64,000 nt of DNA, from assembly GCF_001544075.1 (NCBI RefSeq), contig NZ_BCNT01000014.1:36685-100684 (forward strand), in the 5' to 3' direction. The stretch's first letter is position 1. Each line of letters starts with the position of its first letter. The stretch is from Comamonas terrae (lineage in GTDB: Bacteria; Pseudomonadota; Gammaproteobacteria; Burkholderiales; Burkholderiaceae_C). The position numbers and the translations under genes are program-made. Below are positions 61,877-64,000 of the stretch, in pieces. The notes beneath the pieces were generated by a model that was not told where the DNA came from, did no database searches, and was given only the letters and a program-made list of their open reading frames with translations.

Positions 61877-62890
61877 ATGCACCGCCTGCCGAATGCCGCC
61901 GCCTCTTCTCTCAGCAATCCTTTGCGCAACCGCCGCCAGGCCCTGGGGCTGATCGGCCTGGGCCTGGCAAGCCTGGGTCCGGGCGCCCGGGCCGCCGGCT
62001 TTCCGCAGCGCCCGCTCACCGTCATCGTGCCCTACGCGCCCGCCGGCGGTGTGGACATCGTCGCGCGCCTGGTGGCCGCATCCATGAGCGATGCGCTGGG
62101 CCAGCCCGTGGTGGTGGACAACAAGCCCGGTGGCGGCACCAACATCGGCATGGGCGCCGTGGCGCGCGCCACGCCCGACGGCTACACGCTGCTCGCGGCC
62201 TCGAACACGCTGACCACCAACAAGGCGCTGTACGCCAAGCTCAGCTTCGACCCGGCCACCGACCTGATCCCCGTGGGCCGTATCGCCGAGGCGCCGCTGG
62301 TCGTGGTGGTCAACGCCAGGTCGCCCTACCGCACCCTGGCCGATCTCGTGGCCGCAGGCAAGGCCAGGCCCGGCGGACTGTCCTACGGCACGGCCGGCGT
62401 GGGCAGCTCGGGCCACATGGCCAGCGCACAGCTGGAGCACACGGCCCGCTTCGAGGCCGTGCACGTGCCCTACAAGGGCGGCTCCATGGCCGTGACCGAC
62501 CTGCTGGGCGGGCGTCTGGACTTCATGGCCATCAATCCGCTGGAGGTGGCCGGCCATGTGAACAACGGCACGCTGCGCGCCCTGGCCGTGCTCAACAAGG
62601 ACGGCTCGCGGCTGCTGCCCAGGGTGCCCACGGCGCGATCGCAGGGCGTGGACGTGCAGGCCACGGTCTGGTGGGGCCTGGTGGCGCCCCGGGGCACGCC
62701 CGCGCCCGTGATCCAGACGCTCAACGATGCGCTGAACAAGAGCCTGGCCACGCCCGCCGTCACCCAGACGCTGTCGGACATGGGCGCCACGCTGCAGGGC
62801 GGCACGCCGGCCCAGTTCGCCAGCTTCATCCAGGCCGAAACCCGCGAGCTGACCGAGGTCATCCAGGCCGCGCGCATCCGCGCGGACTGA
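61877..62890 (+). CDS. Bug-type periplasmic solute-binding protein, Tat-like signal
   Basis: This 337-aa TctC-family receptor has the motifs TVIVPYAPAGGVDIVARLV, VVVDNKPGGGTNIGMG, SYGTAGVGSSGHMASAQ and VPYKGGSMAVTDLLGG. The N-terminus contains NRRQALGLIGLGL, which looks like a twin-arginine signal, with cleavage after ARAA. The ATG at 61877 has GGAG 6 nt upstream; ATG at 61865 adds four residues. It is placed between the metal ATPase and a LysR gene. The ligand is unknown. Confidence 0.9.
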   Translation: MHRLPNAAASSLSNPLRNRRQALGLIGLGLASLGPGARAAGFPQRPLTVIVPYAPAGGVDIVARLVAASMSDALGQPVVVDNKPGGGTNIGMGAVARATPDGYTLLAASNTLTTNKALYAKLSFDPATDLIPVGRIAEAPLVVVVNARSPYRTLADLVAAGKARPGGLSYGTAGVGSSGHMASAQLEHTARFEAVHVPYKGGSMAVTDLLGGRLDFMAINPLEVAGHVNNGTLRALAVLNKDGSRLLPRVPTARSQGVDVQATVWWGLVAPRGTPAPVIQTLNDALNKSLATPAVTQTLSDMGATLQGGTPAQFASFIQAETRELTEVIQAARIRAD

Positions 62891-62899
62891 GGGGCCGCC

Positions 62900-63796
62900 T
62901 CAGTCGCGCTCCGCGCAGACCTGCTGCCAGAACATCTGCACGCAGGGCGCGCTTTCGTCCTGGCGGCAGACCAGCGCAATGCGCGAATGGCGGGCCGCGT
63001 CGGCCAGCGGCCGGAACACCGCGCCCGGCGGGCAGATGCGCTCGTAGACGCTGGGCACCACCGAGACACCCAGGCCCGCCGCCACCAGCGCCAGCATGGT
63101 CGCCGTTTCGCGCGCGGGCTGGGCGATGCGCGGCACGAAGCCGGCCTCGCTGCACAGCGCCAGGATGTGCTCGTGCAATCCGCCGCCGAGCACGGCCGGG
63201 TGCAGCACGAAGGGCTGTTCGGCCAGGGCTCGCAGCGCCAGCGGCGTGCCCGCCGCCGCCTGCTCATGGGCCGCAGGCAGGGCCAGCATGAGTTCGTCGC
63301 GCCACAGCGTCTGCTCGCGGATGGGCAGGGGGATGCGGAAGGCCGGCGAAGGGCGCATGAAGCCCACGTCGATCTGGCCCGCCGTCAGCGCCGCGATCTG
63401 CTCGCCCGTTGTCATGTGCTGCAGGTCCAACTCCACCTGCGGATAGCGCTGGCGGAATTCGCCCAGCATGCGCGAGAACTGCGCGAACAGCGGCACCGAG
63501 GCCGTGAAGGCGATGCGCAGCCGCCCGGCCAGGCCCGAGGCCGCCATGCGGCACAGTTCGCCCGCCTGCTGGTGCAGGGCCACGATCTGCCGCGCCTTGT
63601 CCTGCAGCAGCGCGCCGGCCGGCGTCAGCGACACCGCGCGGCGCGAGCGCTCGAACAGCTGCGCGCCCATCTCCTGCTCCAGCAGGCGGATCTGCTGGCT
63701 CAGCGGCGGCTGGCTCATGTGCAGGCGCTGGGCCGCGCGGCTGAAGTTCAACTCCTCGGCCACGGCCAGAAAGCAGGTCAGGCGGCGCAGATCCAT
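62900..63796 (-). CDS. LysR-family transcriptional regulator 2
   Basis: This 298-aa regulator has an N-terminal helix-turn-helix (about 1-60, with FSRAAQRLHMSQPPLSQQIRLLEQEMGAQLFERS) and a C-terminal effector domain. The wording is close to the BenM/CatM/CbnR branch that senses aromatic or chlorocatechol-derived acids. It is convergent with the Bug gene and divergent from a gene cut by the window end, which is its likely target. Confidence 0.94.
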   Translation of the reverse strand: MDLRRLTCFLAVAEELNFSRAAQRLHMSQPPLSQQIRLLEQEMGAQLFERSRRAVSLTPAGALLQDKARQIVALHQQAGELCRMAASGLAGRLRIAFTASVPLFAQFSRMLGEFRQRYPQVELDLQHMTTGEQIAALTAGQIDVGFMRPSPAFRIPLPIREQTLWRDELMLALPAAHEQAAAGTPLALRALAEQPFVLHPAVLGGGLHEHILALCSEAGFVPRIAQPARETATMLALVAAGLGVSVVPSVYERICPPGAVFRPLADAARHSRIALVCRQDESAPCVQMFWQQVCAERD

Positions 63797-63969
63797 AAAA
63801 CGAATTTCATATCAAGTTCAGACGCAAACAGTATTGGACGCCTTCCGCGGCCGGCGACCACAATGCGCAGTCCGGGCCGCTATCGCAAGCATAGTGTGCC
63901 GCGCATGGCCCGCAAGGGTTTGCGCCCTATTTCCCGACCACTACAACCATTCCCATTGCAGGAGACACC

Positions 63970-64000
63970 ATGAAGACATCCCCGAACGCCCCCGCGCTGC
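63970..64000 (+). CDS. Partial gene at window end, unknown
   Basis: Ten codons (MKTSPNAPAL) follow a GGAGACACC ribosome site. Only the N-terminus is inside the window; the product cannot be assigned. It is divergent from the LysR gene, with a 173-bp spacer. Confidence 0.6.
   Translation, partial: MKTSPNAPAL

Overview
The window is a high-GC (roughly two thirds G+C by eye), densely coded stretch of a chromosome. It most resembles a betaproteobacterium of the Comamonadaceae (Delftia/Comamonas/Acidovorax-like). The reasons are three orphan periplasmic Bug-type receptors, Burkholderiales-type porin and OmpW proteins, the gene order tsaB-rimI-(psi-like gene), and dispersed intergenic repeats of the kind I associate with this family. 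The genus is inference. No rRNA, tRNA, CRISPR array, transposase or phage gene was recognised.

Layout. 1-12.8 kb is mostly housekeeping: end of purE, purK, a Sua5-type t6A enzyme, a LysR regulator divergent from mmsA, an OmpW porin with a GDSL lipoprotein, dacB (PBP4), the operon tsaB-rimI-holD-like, corA and a small acidic protein. 12.9-31.0 kb is an accessory catabolic region read entirely leftward. It holds an MFS carrier, a porin, a Rieske oxygenase with its reductase and a 73-aa companion, a Bug receptor, an extradiol-type VOC protein, an aldehyde dehydrogenase, a ThDP enzyme, two SDRs, an IclR regulator, mtnN, another Bug receptor, an aspartate-dehydrogenase-like protein, a second IclR regulator, an alpha/beta hydrolase and a cupin. 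Two promoters in it carry the same 35-bp double-palindrome arrangement, so the two IclR-bearing operons may be co-regulated.

31.2-48.7 kb returns to central metabolism and the envelope: acyl-CoA ligase, class II fructose-bisphosphate aldolase, a two-component system facing three PAP2 phosphatases, pyruvate kinase, a CPBP protease, Xaa-Pro aminopeptidase, a MurU-like nucleotidyltransferase, transketolase, GAPDH and a rhomboid protease. 48.7-64 kb is mixed: membrane proteins, an OsmC protein, two pirins, aspartate ammonia-lyase with a strong NtrC-like palindrome upstream, a ribosome hibernation factor, a class I amidotransferase-like hydrolase, SlyD, a GST, a P1B metal ATPase with a His-rich segment, a third Bug receptor, and a LysR gene divergent from a gene cut by the window end.

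How the parts fit. The catabolic region looks like uptake (porin, MFS, Bug proteins), ring hydroxylation (Rieske oxygenase plus reductase), ring cleavage (VOC), and side-chain or ring-fission product processing (hydrolase, ThDP enzyme, aldehyde dehydrogenase, SDRs, amino-acid dehydrogenase-like enzyme). Its substrate cannot be read from sequence. The most interesting single points are the shared IclR-type operators, a probable betaproteobacterial DNA polymerase III psi subunit hidden as a UDG-like gene, the aspA palindrome, and a PAP2/two-component locus with a PmrA-like box.
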